DNA of 53,528 nucleotides from Chloroflexota bacterium (GCA_016838895.1 JAEKNU010000025.1:1-53528); one strand, 5' to 3'; shown: positions 42,973 through 51,941, counted from the first letter of the stretch. A program made the numbers and translations. Notes: generated from the sequence alone by a model not told the origin.

Positions 42973-43020
42973 TTTACAAAATCCGGATTTGGGTATATCA
43001 TATTCAATATTATGAATATG
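42973..43020 (+). promoter_or_regulatory. promoter and ArsR-type operator of the arsR operon
   Basis: TTTACA (42973-42978), 17 bases, TATCAT (42996-43001): five of six matches in each box. The operator CATATTCA, six bases, TGAATATG (42999-43020) overlaps the -10 box and the arsR start. The expected transcript start is near 43008, only a few bases before the ATG, so the message may be leaderless. Confidence 0.7.
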
Positions 43021-43377
43021 ATACAAGAATCTGAAAAATCAATTCAAAAGGAAGGACAATTATTCAAGGTGCTTTCTCATCCAGCGCGGTTGGCAATTCT
43101 GGATGAGCTGCGCCAGGATGAAGCCTGTGTCTGTCATCTGGAAGCCAAACTGGGGGTTCGGCAGGCATATTTGTCACAGCAACTTTCTGTCTTGCGTGAT
43201 GCCGGATTGATTGTGGATCGCAAGGACGGCTGGAATGTATATTACCGCACAGCAGATGCGGCGCTGTATCAGGTGCTGGATGCTGCACGCACTTTTCTCA
43301 ATATTCCGGAATTGCAAATTAACATTGAACAGGTATCTGCCTGTCCTTGTCCAAAATGCAGTCCTGAAAGTAAATAA
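43012..43377 (+). CDS. ArsR/SmtB-family metal- or thiol-sensing repressor
   Basis: A 121-residue winged-helix repressor that normally leaves DNA when metal or a thiol-reactive compound binds. It contains KVLSHPARLAILDELRQDEACVC, the recognition region AKLGVRQAYLSQQLSVLRDAGLI, and the wing DGWNVYYRT. Cysteines occur as CVC in helix 3 (as in arsenic/cadmium sensors) and as CPCPKC near the C-terminus, giving a plausible metal site. Starts at 43012 or 43018; neither has a ribosome site. It heads an operon with a thioredoxin-like protein and a permease, and two copies of its likely operator lie at 42999 and 43669. Confidence 0.92.
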   Translation: MNMIQESEKSIQKEGQLFKVLSHPARLAILDELRQDEACVCHLEAKLGVRQAYLSQQLSVLRDAGLIVDRKDGWNVYYRTADAALYQVLDAARTFLNIPELQINIEQVSACPCPKCSPESK

Positions 43378-43396
43378 ATATAACAGGAGACAAGCC

Positions 43397-43651
43397 ATGA
43401 TTATTAAAATTCTAGGCGGTGGATGCGCCAATTGTAAACGTCTGGAGCAATTAGCTCGACAGGTAGCCGATGAACTCTCACTACAGGCAGAATTTGTTAA
43501 AGTAACCGAGATGGATGACATTATGACATATGATGTACTCTCAACCCCGGCTTTAGTGGTGAATGAAGAAGTACTCTGTTCCGGGCGTATTCCGCAAAAA
43601 TCAGAAATCGAAACCTGGTTGACCCGCAGCAATCAGACCTTACAGTTGTAG
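43397..43651 (+). CDS. small thioredoxin-like protein (TM0996/redox-active disulfide type)
   Basis: An 84-residue thioredoxin-fold protein with a CANC active site (GGGCANCKRLEQLA, residues about 7-20) and the cis-proline STPALVVN. This short family commonly accompanies ArsR regulators and UPF0718 permeases and is thought to handle a thiol, metal or arsenic compound. AGGAG lies seven bases before the ATG at 43397. It is 19 bases after arsR. A longer frame exists upstream but overlaps arsR fully and is ignored. Confidence 0.9.
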   Translation: MIIKILGGGCANCKRLEQLARQVADELSLQAEFVKVTEMDDIMTYDVLSTPALVVNEEVLCSGRIPQKSEIETWLTRSNQTLQL

Positions 43652-43668
43652 TTATTTTTTTATTAAAT

Positions 43669-43690
43669 CATATTCATTCCAATGAATGTG
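43669..43690 (+). promoter_or_regulatory. second ArsR-type operator, before the permease gene
   Basis: CATATTCA, six bases, TGAATGTG: the same 8-6-8 layout and left arm as the operator at 42999-43020, with one change in the right arm. It may control an internal promoter (TTGTAG at 43646, 17 bases, CATATT at 43669) that would boost permease expression. Confidence 0.65.
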
Positions 43691-43703
43691 ATCGGGAGAA
43701 TTT

Positions 43704-45038
43704 ATGGGTGACATTATGATATATGCCGGCAATTTATTCGCTGCCGGTTGGCTTAGCCTACTGGATTATTTGGCAGCACATGTTTTATTATGCCTGGTGC
43801 CGGCTTTCATTATCGCAGGATTCATGAGCGCCATGATTCCCAAGGAAATCATAACGCGGTATCTGGGGCCGAAGGCCAGCAAGTGGATCAGTTATCCGGC
43901 TGCTGCACTGGGCGGATTCATATTGGCTGTATGTTCGTGTACTATTTTGCCTCTGTTTGCTGGCATCTGGAAGCGTGGTGCAGGCCTGGGACCGGCAGTG
44001 ACCTTTTTGTTTGTTGGTCCAGCGATCAATATTCTGGCGATTACCTACACCGCCGCAGCCATTGGTCATGATATTGCCCTGGCAAGATTAGGCCTATCGA
44101 TCTTATTTGGTATTTTGATTGGTTTATTAATGGCCTGGTTCTTCCGCAAGGATGAAGCTGTTCGCATGGAAGAGATGAAGCAGTCCACGATGTTTGATAA
44201 GAAAGCCACGGTCAAACCGGCAGTGTGGGCGTTGTTCCTGCTGTTGATTGCCATGCTGCTAGCCGGCACTTTGAAGGTATCCCTATTTACAGGCGTGTTC
44301 TATTCATTGGATCTTTCAACCTCGGGGCTTGCCAATCTGGCAGGGATGTTGAACGGTTTGGGCTTATCTTTCCAGGGATTTGTGTTGATTCTGATGCTGG
44401 TTGTGATTGGATTCTTTTCCTGGAAAGGTTTTGAGAATATTCATGAGGGCTTCAACGGCTGGTCCATTGCGGCCGTGCTGACGATTGCGCTCACCATTCT
44501 AGTAGCCGCCCCAGAAGAATTGCTGGGCAGCTTTGTGATAGGGCTAAACGGACGTTTATTGGCTGAGTTACTTTTGATCATTGCAGCAGGCGTTGTCATC
44601 AAACGATCCTTTGTGATAGAAGAATTAACCAACTGGATTTGGGAAACCTGGAAATTTATTAAGCAAATATTCCCGTTGTTGATCATCGGTGTGTTTGCTG
44701 CAGGGATTGTCAAAGAATTGATTCCGGCGACATGGGTACAAACCCTGGCTGGCAGCAATACGTTGTTTGCAAACTTTATCGGGGTAACCTTTGGGGTGTT
44801 CATGTACTTCCCCACACTGGTTGAAGTGCCGATTGCCAAAATGTTCCTGGAGTTGGGTATGGCACGCGGACCGTTACTGGCCTATTTATTAGCCGACCCT
44901 GAATTATCTATTCAATCCATTCTGGTACTGAATGGGGTGATGGGCAAGAAGAAAACCGGAGTGTATGTCGCATTGGTAGCTGTGATGAGCACCCTGGCGG
45001 GGTATTTGTTTGGGGTGTTGATCGGTTTGTTTGGGTGA
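43704..45038 (+). CDS. UPF0718/ArsP_1-family permease
   Basis: A 444-residue integral membrane protein with about ten helices in two halves. The family-typical AVCSCTILPLFAGIWKRGAG (Cys pair near 74-76) and FLFVGPAINILAITY motifs are in the first half, and PTLVEVPIAKMFLELGMARGP and LNGVMGKKKTG in the second. Some members (ArsP) export organic arsenicals; others have unknown metal- or thiol-linked substrates. The CSC motif and the ArsR and thioredoxin-like neighbours support a role in removing a soft-metal or arsenic compound. GGGAG precedes the ATG at 43704. Confidence 0.88.
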   Translation: MGDIMIYAGNLFAAGWLSLLDYLAAHVLLCLVPAFIIAGFMSAMIPKEIITRYLGPKASKWISYPAAALGGFILAVCSCTILPLFAGIWKRGAGLGPAVTFLFVGPAINILAITYTAAAIGHDIALARLGLSILFGILIGLLMAWFFRKDEAVRMEEMKQSTMFDKKATVKPAVWALFLLLIAMLLAGTLKVSLFTGVFYSLDLSTSGLANLAGMLNGLGLSFQGFVLILMLVVIGFFSWKGFENIHEGFNGWSIAAVLTIALTILVAAPEELLGSFVIGLNGRLLAELLLIIAAGVVIKRSFVIEELTNWIWETWKFIKQIFPLLIIGVFAAGIVKELIPATWVQTLAGSNTLFANFIGVTFGVFMYFPTLVEVPIAKMFLELGMARGPLLAYLLADPELSIQSILVLNGVMGKKKTGVYVALVAVMSTLAGYLFGVLIGLFG

Positions 45039-45048
45039 TCCCCACCTT

Positions 45049-45093
45049 GTAGGGATAATTCATACCCTGAAGGGCACATTGAATTATCCCTAC
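45049..45093. repeat. long inverted repeat, REP-like
   Basis: GTAGGGATAATTCA (45049-45062) and TGAATTATCCCTAC (45080-45093) are perfect 14-bp arms around 17 bases that hold a small inner hairpin (CCC-TGAA-GGG). It starts ten bases after the permease stop and shares GTAG...CTAC ends with the palindrome at 42919. It can act as a terminator for the permease transcript, but its form suggests a dispersed repeat. Confidence 0.6.
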
Positions 45094-45250
45094 GTCAATA
45101 AATTAGTTGTGTATTAGGTGTTTGAATGTGTTTTGGCTGACGGTAAGATTGCTACGTATTTCCAGCCATCTGATTATCGCCAGTCATTGAATATTGGCGG
45201 TATACTTTGAATCGAATTCAATCCAACTCAACCCAATACGCGGAGCATCC

Positions 45251-46234
45251 ATGAAAATACTTGTTACCGGCGGCAGTGGATTTATCGGAAAGGTACTTGT
45301 CAGGAATTTAATTGAACAAGGCCATGATCTTGTACTGATCGTGCGCCCAACCAGTCATGTACATGATTTGCAGGATGAGAAAATAAATCTGGTAGAGGCC
45401 TGTCTATTTGACCGGACTACACTGGAACGTTTAATGTCCGATTGCGATTGCCTGATTCATCTGGCAAATGTATATTCGTTTTGGGAAGCTGATGCGTCGA
45501 TTTATGAACGCATCAATATGAATGCCACTCGAATAGTGTATGAATCGGCTTTACATGCTGGCGTGAAAAAGGTCATCCATGTTGCTTCAGCTGTGATTTG
45601 GGGGGATGCAGAGCCTTTACCATATACAGAAGAAACGCCATTTGGAAATGTGGTTTATAGTCAGTATGCCGTTTCCAAACGTAAAGCGGATAATATGGCC
45701 TGGCGTTGTCATAAAGAAAAAGGACTACCGCTGGTAGGGGTCTATCCGGCTTCGGTGATTGGCCCAGGAGATGTGAAATCCAGCGGGCAAATGGCTTGTG
45801 ATATTATCAAACGGCGTTTACCGGCACGCGGTTTAGAAAACAGCCGCATAACCTTTGTAGATGTGCGTGATGTAGCTGATGCGATCGCTAAAATAGTGAC
45901 ACAGAATAACGTCATCGGTGAGCGTTTTATCCTGGGCAAGGAATCCATTCGGCTGGGGGATTATATGCAGCATATCAGCCAGGTTTCCGGCATGGATTTA
46001 CCACTGATTTCTTTACCGACCTGGGCGGTGAGGATCATTTCCGGATTACTGAGCAGTATGAGCTGGTTGACTAAAAAGCCGCCCTTGTGGGGTATGTCTC
46101 TGGATCAGACGCGTACTTTTTCCAATGGTTTTCAGTGTGATGGTTCCAAAGCAGAACGACAATTGGGGGTAAGCTATCGTCCTGTACGCGAGTCATTAAC
46201 AGACCTGGTGCATTGGATTCAAGAACATCGTTAA
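45251..46234 (+). CDS. extended SDR / NAD-dependent epimerase-dehydratase family protein
   Basis: A 327-residue extended short-chain dehydrogenase. The nucleotide motif ILVTGGSGFIGKVLVRNL is at 3-20, the HLANV block is near 74, Ser in VASAVIWGD, and the catalytic YAVSK is near 143-147. The latter half (PLISLPTWAVRIISGLL) fits dihydroflavonol-reductase- or steroid-dehydrogenase-like members. It probably reduces or oxidises a ketone or sugar; the substrate is unknown. CGGAG lies five bases before the ATG at 45251, chosen over an in-frame 45194. Single-gene unit. Confidence 0.87.
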   Translation: MKILVTGGSGFIGKVLVRNLIEQGHDLVLIVRPTSHVHDLQDEKINLVEACLFDRTTLERLMSDCDCLIHLANVYSFWEADASIYERINMNATRIVYESALHAGVKKVIHVASAVIWGDAEPLPYTEETPFGNVVYSQYAVSKRKADNMAWRCHKEKGLPLVGVYPASVIGPGDVKSSGQMACDIIKRRLPARGLENSRITFVDVRDVADAIAKIVTQNNVIGERFILGKESIRLGDYMQHISQVSGMDLPLISLPTWAVRIISGLLSSMSWLTKKPPLWGMSLDQTRTFSNGFQCDGSKAERQLGVSYRPVRESLTDLVHWIQEHR

Positions 46235-46240
46235 AGAAAA

Positions 46241-46279
46241 ACAGAGATTGAAAACCAATCGGATGGTTTCAATCTCTGT
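46241..46279 (-). terminator. terminator of the exporter operon
   Basis: ACAGAGATTGAAA (46241-46253) and TTTCAATCTCTGT (46267-46279) form a 13-bp stem. On the minus strand it is followed by TTTTTCTTT, a good T-run, 19 bases after the lipoprotein stop. On the plus strand there is no T-run, although it may still slow transcription from the SDR gene. Confidence 0.75.
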
Positions 46280-46297
46280 ATGGAAATAACTTATTCC

Positions 46298-47071
46298 TTA
46301 GCCGATTTTAGACTGCAACAATTCAATCAGTGGTTCAAACAAACGATTCATCATGCGCAGACTGGGATCGCCGGCCTGTTCGGGCAAGATGTTGCCCTCA
46401 CTATCTGTTGTGGCACCCCTTAGCATAGCGGCATCTCCGTCGGGTCCGCCAGCCATCATTGAAGCATCACCGCCCCCATCCGGTCGCCCGCCTTGTCTAC
46501 CACCCGGACCCTGAAAGTCTCCACCACCATTTTCTTCACGTTCGGCCTGCATGGTAGCGATTTGCTCTTCAGTCAGGTCAGCGAATCCGCCTTCACCAGG
46601 CCCTCCAGTACGGCCAGCACCCAACCCCAGGCTTTCCATAACAGTTCCCATGGTATCAAAACTGATATCCATGTTGTTGATTTGAGCCATCTGATCTGTT
46701 GTCATGGCGGCTGCAATTTGTGCATATAAGCCTTCCAGTTCCTGGTTTGTCACCGTTTCACTGTTTTGCAAGACGTTCAATCCTTTCCAGAGCGGTAGCA
46801 AAGCAGCTGCCTGTTCGCTGGTGATGGCATTTTCCGTGTCTTCCAGAAGGAATGAACCCAGTAAGATAGTAGCGATTTCGGGTAATTCACCATTAGTGGA
46901 TGTATCCTGATTGTTGGAGGTATCCTGATCGGCTGTGTCAACAACATCAGGTGCAGATACAGCTTCAGTATCGGTACCTGCATTCTCAATCTGACCTATG
47001 TTTACATTTGCTGTGCTGCATGCACTGAGTAAGAGGGTCATTAAAGTTATTAAAATCCATATTTTTTTCAT
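46298..47071 (-). CDS. Gly-rich lipoprotein of the ABC exporter operon
   Basis: A 257-residue lipoprotein. A short signal (MKKIWILITLMTLLLSACS) gives Cys18 as the lipidated residue. An acidic Asp/Thr/Asn linker follows, then a mainly helical domain (about 60-150) and a Gly-, Asp- and Met-rich region (about 155-230, with GGPGEGG, GPGGRQGG and DASMMAGG) containing no cysteine. No family is recognised. It lies 21 bases after the permease gene, so it is probably made with the exporter and may act outside the membrane with it. A TTG at 47083 was rejected in favour of the ATG at 47071 with GGAG. Confidence 0.75.
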   Translation of the reverse strand: MKKIWILITLMTLLLSACSTANVNIGQIENAGTDTEAVSAPDVVDTADQDTSNNQDTSTNGELPEIATILLGSFLLEDTENAITSEQAAALLPLWKGLNVLQNSETVTNQELEGLYAQIAAAMTTDQMAQINNMDISFDTMGTVMESLGLGAGRTGGPGEGGFADLTEEQIATMQAEREENGGGDFQGPGGRQGGRPDGGGDASMMAGGPDGDAAMLRGATTDSEGNILPEQAGDPSLRMMNRLFEPLIELLQSKIG

Positions 47072-47092
47072 ATCGTTCTCCAATAGTTTTAT

Positions 47093-48331
47093 TTAATCGT
47101 GTCGTAAGGCTTCAATCGGATCCAACTGGGCGGCTTTTCTGGCCGGAATAAAGCCAAAGAAGATACCCACCAGGGCTGCCGAGCTGAATGAAAGCAAAAT
47201 ACTGAATGGCAGGATGACAGTTCTCATACTGCCAAACTCGCCGAACAAGTAAGAGCCGCCGATGCCGACAATGACGCCAATGGCACCGCCAACCAGGCTG
47301 AGTAAAATGGCTTCGGTAAGGAACTGCAATTGCACATCCACGGGGGTGGCGCCAATGGCCTGGCGTAAACCGATTTCACGGGTACGTTCGGTCACGCTGA
47401 CCAGCATAATATTCATAATGCCGATACCGCCCACCAGCAGGGATACTGCCGCCACCCAGGTGAGCAAGGTGCGGAAGGATGCAGTCGTGGATTCCTGTGT
47501 TGCGATAATATCTTCCTGAGTGGTGATGGTGAAATCGGCTTCGTCAGTTTCTACATCGTGCTGTTTGGCAAGCAATAAGGTGGTTTGCAGAATAACAGTA
47601 TCCATGTCGTAATCATCTTCTACGGAAACATAAATGGTACGTACACTGTCACCGACCACCCGGCCAAAGGGGGAGAAAGTGAACTTCTCAAAGACCAGGG
47701 TAATGGGCATATAAACCTGTTCATCAAAGTTTGTGCCGGATACCAGGCCTTTATCTTCCATGATGCCGATTACTGTCACCTTGGTGCTGCCAATGGTGAT
47801 GGATTGTCCGATAGGATTCAGGTCGCCGAATAATTCTTCGGCTACGGTGGCGCCAAGGACAACTACCTTGGAGCTACGCTCCAGTTCGTTGGCATTAAAG
47901 AAACGCCCGGTGGCTACATCCACTTCCCTGACAATGGTATAGTCGGGTGTGGTACCTACGATAGAAATATCTTCCAATGCCGTGCTCTCATATTTAATGG
48001 TCTCGGAACTGCTTTGTTCCACCGAGACGCCGGCAATGCCACTAACTTTCTCCCGAATGGCAGCCACATCATCGTAGACCAACCCACCAGAATTGCCACC
48101 TGGGCCGCCCATGCCGGGACCACCGCGCATCATGGCGCTGTTGACAAAGAGCAGGTTCGATCCCAACCCATTAATAGCCTCTGAGATGGACGCCTCGGTA
48201 CCCGCTGAAACAGACATCATCACAATCACTGCTGCCACACCAATGATCACACCCAGCATGGTAAGCAGCGATCTGGATTTATTGGATAAAATATTTTTTT
48301 GCGCGACGTTCAATACTTCTGAAAAATTCAT
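47093..48331 (-). CDS. MacB-type ABC exporter permease (FtsX-like)
   Basis: A 412-residue membrane protein with the MacB/FtsX layout: one N-terminal helix (about 20-42), a large extracytoplasmic core domain (about 50-275), and three C-terminal helices (about 285-310, 335-360 and 370-395) ending in the conserved PARKAAQLDPIEALRHD. ATP-driven membrane movements of such proteins drive extracytoplasmic events or export of peptides and drugs. The core domain carries a Gly/Met-rich insertion (MMRGGPGMGGPGGNSGG, about 68-84), similar in composition to the downstream lipoprotein. It overlaps the ATPase gene by four bases. Confidence 0.92.
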   Translation of the reverse strand: MNFSEVLNVAQKNILSNKSRSLLTMLGVIIGVAAVIVMMSVSAGTEASISEAINGLGSNLLFVNSAMMRGGPGMGGPGGNSGGLVYDDVAAIREKVSGIAGVSVEQSSSETIKYESTALEDISIVGTTPDYTIVREVDVATGRFFNANELERSSKVVVLGATVAEELFGDLNPIGQSITIGSTKVTVIGIMEDKGLVSGTNFDEQVYMPITLVFEKFTFSPFGRVVGDSVRTIYVSVEDDYDMDTVILQTTLLLAKQHDVETDEADFTITTQEDIIATQESTTASFRTLLTWVAAVSLLVGGIGIMNIMLVSVTERTREIGLRQAIGATPVDVQLQFLTEAILLSLVGGAIGVIVGIGGSYLFGEFGSMRTVILPFSILLSFSSAALVGIFFGFIPARKAAQLDPIEALRHD

Positions 48332-49056
48332 TGCAGTACTCCTTCCTGGAGCATTTGCAGTTCATCCGATTCCACTTTACCATCCCGGATGGTAATGATG
48401 CGTTCAGTCAATGAGGCGATTTCGGGTTCATGTGTAATCATTACAATCGTGCGTCCTTGCTGATGTAGATTTAACATCAGTTCCATAATCTCTTGTGTTG
48501 ATTTTGTGTCCAGGTTACCAGTGGGTTCGTCGGCCATGATCAGAATGGGTTTGTTAACCAATGCACGAGCAATAGCCACACGCTGCTGTTGACCACCAGA
48601 TAATTCTTTGGGGAGGTGAGAAGCACGGTCTTCCAGCCCCACGCTGGTCAGGGCTTCCATGGCCAGGTCATGGCGGTTTTTGATTTCAATTTTATTGTGC
48701 CGGTTGTACATCATCGGCAACATTACGTTTTCAACTGCGGAAAAACGCGGCAATAAGTTGTAGGATTGGAAAATGAAACCGATACGTTGATTACGAATTT
48801 TGGCTAAATCCTCGCGCGTTTTACTGCTGACAGCTTCACCATCCAGATAGTATTCTCCATCTGTCGGGCGGTCCAGACAGCCCAGAATATTCATCAGGGT
48901 ACTTTTCCCGGAACCGCTGGGCCCCATGATGGATACAAATTCACCTTCGCTGATGGTGATATCCATGCCATCAACAGCAAGCACAGAGATACCGTTCATT
49001 CCATATATTTTTCTTAAGGCTTTTGTTTCAATTACTGTACGGCTTGTTTTCATCAA
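48328..49056 (-). CDS. MacB/LolD-type ABC exporter ATP-binding protein
   Basis: A 242-residue ATPase with Walker [13 protein letters not shown] (about 43-54), Q-loop [12 protein letters not shown], signature [15 protein letters not shown], Walker [14 protein letters not shown] and the His switch ITHEPE. This is the typical sequence of the MacB/LolD/FtsE group, encoded separately from the permease. The starts at 49056 and 49053 overlap the adaptor stop by up to four bases, so it is coupled to that gene, and it overlaps the permease gene by four bases at its end. Confidence 0.94.
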   Translation of the reverse strand: MMKTSRTVIETKALRKIYGMNGISVLAVDGMDITISEGEFVSIMGPSGSGKSTLMNILGCLDRPTDGEYYLDGEAVSSKTREDLAKIRNQRIGFIFQSYNLLPRFSAVENVMLPMMYNRHNKIEIKNRHDLAMEALTSVGLEDRASHLPKELSGGQQQRVAIARALVNKPILIMADEPTGNLDTKSTQEIMELMLNLHQQGRTIVMITHEPEIASLTERIITIRDGKVESDELQMLQEGVLQ

Positions 49057-50465
49057 TTTACCTCCACAATACCAGTAGTCACCACGTCGCCAACATTCAA
49101 GCCAGAAAGGATTTCGGCATAACTGTAATCCATCAGTCCGACTTCAATCATGGTAAAGGTTGGCTCACCATTAACTAATTTGAAGACAGAATAAGTGTCA
49201 TCACCGAGATCCCGTAAGGCTTCAATTGGAACGATGATTGTATTCTCAGATTTGCCACCAATAATATCCACTGAGCAGGTTAAGCCGATGGGTAGTGAAT
49301 TGTTTTCTTCGACATCGGTGAGGGTAAGTTCAATTAAACCCGTCAGTACCTGATAGCCAGCGCCGTAGCTTTGTAAACTTGGATCAATTTGGATGACGGT
49401 TCCGATATAGGTTTTGGATGGGAAAGCATCGAAGACCACTTCTGCATCTTCACCGACAAAAACCATATCCAGATCGGTTTCATCGACATAGAATTGGACA
49501 GTAGGTTTATCCATTTCAGCGACAGTGATAAAGGTTTTTCCTTCTTCCACAGCATCACCTGCCACGTCATCCACACTCATAATCACGCCCTTGAATGGAG
49601 CGGTGAGCGTGGCGCCATCCAGATTGCTTTGGGCTTCTTCATAGGCGATTGTTTTTAATTCAACAATATTCTGAGCTTCCAGAAGCGCATCTTCATCAAT
49701 ACCGTCATTTTCCACTAATTTTTCCAGCTCTTCTTTTGCCTTTTCCAGTGCAGCTTTTGCAATGGTTAGGGTTGCCTGAGATGACATCACCTCGGCTTCG
49801 GTATAACCGGCACAATACACATAGGTTGCATACGCCTGATCTTTATCTTGCTTGGCGGGCAGCACATAGTTTATGTAGTATTCCTCGCTAGAGTTTTCTT
49901 CTTTAACCAGGCCGTTATATACCTGTAATAGACGGATATACGTGTTGTAGTAAGCATCTACCGCATCTTCATCACAACGGAGGGCATCGCTGCTCTTCTG
50001 GCCTTTATAAGCCTCATCGTATGCTTCCTGTGCATCTGCAACAGCCAATTGAGCTTCTGCAATCGCTGATGCACCGTTATTTTGTACATCTTCCAATGTC
50101 TGTTTGACATTATCTAGTTCAATTTTGGCTGCATTCACTTTGGTAACCAGGCTGGATTTATCACGGATTTCAGCAAGTGCTTCGCCTTCTTCAACCGATT
50201 CTCCGACTAGGACATTGACAGCATCCACAATACCATCGGCAGTGAAACTCAGGTTAATTTCACGGCTGGTAATTAATTCACCGGTTCCGGTTGCAGAAAG
50301 GATGATGTCCCCTTTTTCAACAGTGGCAGTGTAAGTTGTGGCATCATCCATGGCAGCTTCTTCGCTAGCGGATCTTCCCTGCCATACAACTGCAGCAACA
50401 ATGATCAGGATGATTACGAGGGCAATTGCCCCGTAGAAAAATTTTGATTTTAGTTTGTTTTTCAT
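49053..50465 (-). CDS. HlyD/MacA-type membrane fusion adaptor, copy 1
   Basis: A 470-residue adaptor anchored by one N-terminal helix (about 10-30). It has the split biotinyl-lipoyl domain (SATGTGELITSREINLSF before and LTAPFKGVIMSVDDVAGD after), a coiled-coil hairpin between (about 105-285), and beta-barrel and membrane-proximal domains at the C-terminus. The hairpin carries a cysteine pair (C164 in LRCDED and C218 in YCAGYTEAE), 53 residues apart, placed alike in copies 2 and 3. The usual TolC-binding tip motif is not recognised. AGGTGA lies before the ATG. It overlaps the ATPase gene by four bases. Confidence 0.92.
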   Translation of the reverse strand: MKNKLKSKFFYGAIALVIILIIVAAVVWQGRSASEEAAMDDATTYTATVEKGDIILSATGTGELITSREINLSFTADGIVDAVNVLVGESVEEGEALAEIRDKSSLVTKVNAAKIELDNVKQTLEDVQNNGASAIAEAQLAVADAQEAYDEAYKGQKSSDALRCDEDAVDAYYNTYIRLLQVYNGLVKEENSSEEYYINYVLPAKQDKDQAYATYVYCAGYTEAEVMSSQATLTIAKAALEKAKEELEKLVENDGIDEDALLEAQNIVELKTIAYEEAQSNLDGATLTAPFKGVIMSVDDVAGDAVEEGKTFITVAEMDKPTVQFYVDETDLDMVFVGEDAEVVFDAFPSKTYIGTVIQIDPSLQSYGAGYQVLTGLIELTLTDVEENNSLPIGLTCSVDIIGGKSENTIIVPIEALRDLGDDTYSVFKLVNGEPTFTMIEVGLMDYSYAEILSGLNVGDVVTTGIVEVN

Positions 50466-50493
50466 GAGTTGTTCACCTTTAATAATTGGTTTT

Positions 50494-51927
50494 TCAGTTT
50501 GATTCGCTTATTTCGTCAAAGCTGGTAGCAACAAGGTCGCCTTCCTGCAAGCCGGAGAGGACTTCAAAATAGGTATCCCCTTGCACGCCAACTTCTATTT
50601 CTTGTTTTTGCGGTAGATTATTGACAAGCAGATAAACATAGGGTGTTCCATTTGTATCCGAGAGGACAGCTCCCGCCGGTACAAGCACAGCATTGTTTAC
50701 ATCTTTTACACTCATGGTGATGGTACCCATCATGCCGTATGGCAGGGTCACATTATCAAAATAAGGACTGTTATCCAGGGTAAATTGGCCTTGAATGGAA
50801 GCAAAACCAAAGGTTGAATCCATACCCAAATCTACTCTGCTGACTGAACCGGTGAATATTTTTTCGGGTAATGCGCTAAATTCAACGTGTCCCTGTACAC
50901 CGGTTGTCACGTAGGTGTAATCACTTTCATCAATAATGAATTGAAGCACAGGAATGGATTCTCTGGCGATCGTGATAATCTCGACAATTTCAGCATCATC
51001 ATCTACTTTGGCGTTCAGCGTAGTGATCAATCCATCACATGGGGCAGTGATAACCGATCCGGCCAGTTGATTTTGTGCCAGAGTGAGTTTTAGTGCTGCC
51101 AGATTGGCTTCGGCTTCCAGAATGGACAGTGTATCTTCATCAATGCCATTGTTACTATTGATCTTCTCTACAATGGTTTGAGCATAGGTTTGTTCAGCTT
51201 TTGCTACATCCAATATCATCTCGGAATCTGTAATTTCATCGGTTGTGTAGCCCTGACAATATTGCCAGTTGATATATGACAGACGATATTTTTCCAATAT
51301 TGGATTCAAACTTTCCAGAATAAAGTCGCGTCCGTAGCCACTGCCATCATCAAGATAGGTCTGCCATACATGAGCTTGATCTTCATATTCCCGCATCTGG
51401 AAATAGTATTCCTGAATGGTGGCATCGGAACAACGACCATCACCCGAATAATGTATATCCTTTTCTGCTTCCTCAACTGCCAGATTCGTGGATGCCAGCG
51501 TAGCTTGTGCTTCTGCCAGGGCAACTTCGGGGTGAGCAAGTGCGTATTCGTAATTTTCGCGTGCCTGATTGGCTGCGATTTCCAGTGTGTTTACTTCTGC
51601 ATGTAATTCATCCAGATCAGCTAATTCAGCCAGCACATCACCTTCAGATACAAGATCACCGGGTTCTATATTGATAGCAGCGATTACGCCCTCGTTGAAA
51701 AATCCAACGTCTACTTCATCTGCGGCAACCAGAACCCCGTAACCGGAAATGCTGATACTGAATGAACCGCGAGAAATTTGGGCAGGCTCATAGGATGGGC
51801 CAGTATCTGGTGCTGCCTGTTGGGTATTGCGCAGTAGAAAGAATGCACCTGTACCCAAAACCAATACCAGTACCAGGCTGAGGATGATGATTTGCAAACG
51901 CGAAAGGTTCTTTAAAGATTTCATCAT
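50494..51927 (-). CDS. HlyD/MacA-type membrane fusion adaptor, copy 2
   Basis: A 477-residue adaptor with an N-terminal helix (about 12-33), the lipoyl halves (SISGYGVLVAADEVDVGF and ITAPCDGLITTLNAKVDD), a long coiled-coil hairpin and a C-terminal beta-barrel part. The hairpin cysteine pair is C166 (DGRCSDA) and C224 (WQYCQGYTTDE), 57 residues apart. An additional Cys occurs in the second lipoyl half (APCDG). The ATG at 51927 has GAGG and follows the copy 3 stop by 14 bases; a frame from 51969 would overlap copy 3. Divergent from copies 1 and 3, so not a recent duplicate. Confidence 0.9.
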   Translation of the reverse strand: MMKSLKNLSRLQIIILSLVLVLVLGTGAFFLLRNTQQAAPDTGPSYEPAQISRGSFSISISGYGVLVAADEVDVGFFNEGVIAAINIEPGDLVSEGDVLAELADLDELHAEVNTLEIAANQARENYEYALAHPEVALAEAQATLASTNLAVEEAEKDIHYSGDGRCSDATIQEYYFQMREYEDQAHVWQTYLDDGSGYGRDFILESLNPILEKYRLSYINWQYCQGYTTDEITDSEMILDVAKAEQTYAQTIVEKINSNNGIDEDTLSILEAEANLAALKLTLAQNQLAGSVITAPCDGLITTLNAKVDDDAEIVEIITIARESIPVLQFIIDESDYTYVTTGVQGHVEFSALPEKIFTGSVSRVDLGMDSTFGFASIQGQFTLDNSPYFDNVTLPYGMMGTITMSVKDVNNAVLVPAGAVLSDTNGTPYVYLLVNNLPQKQEIEVGVQGDTYFEVLSGLQEGDLVATSFDEISESN

Positions 51928-51941
51928 ATTTTTCCTCACCA

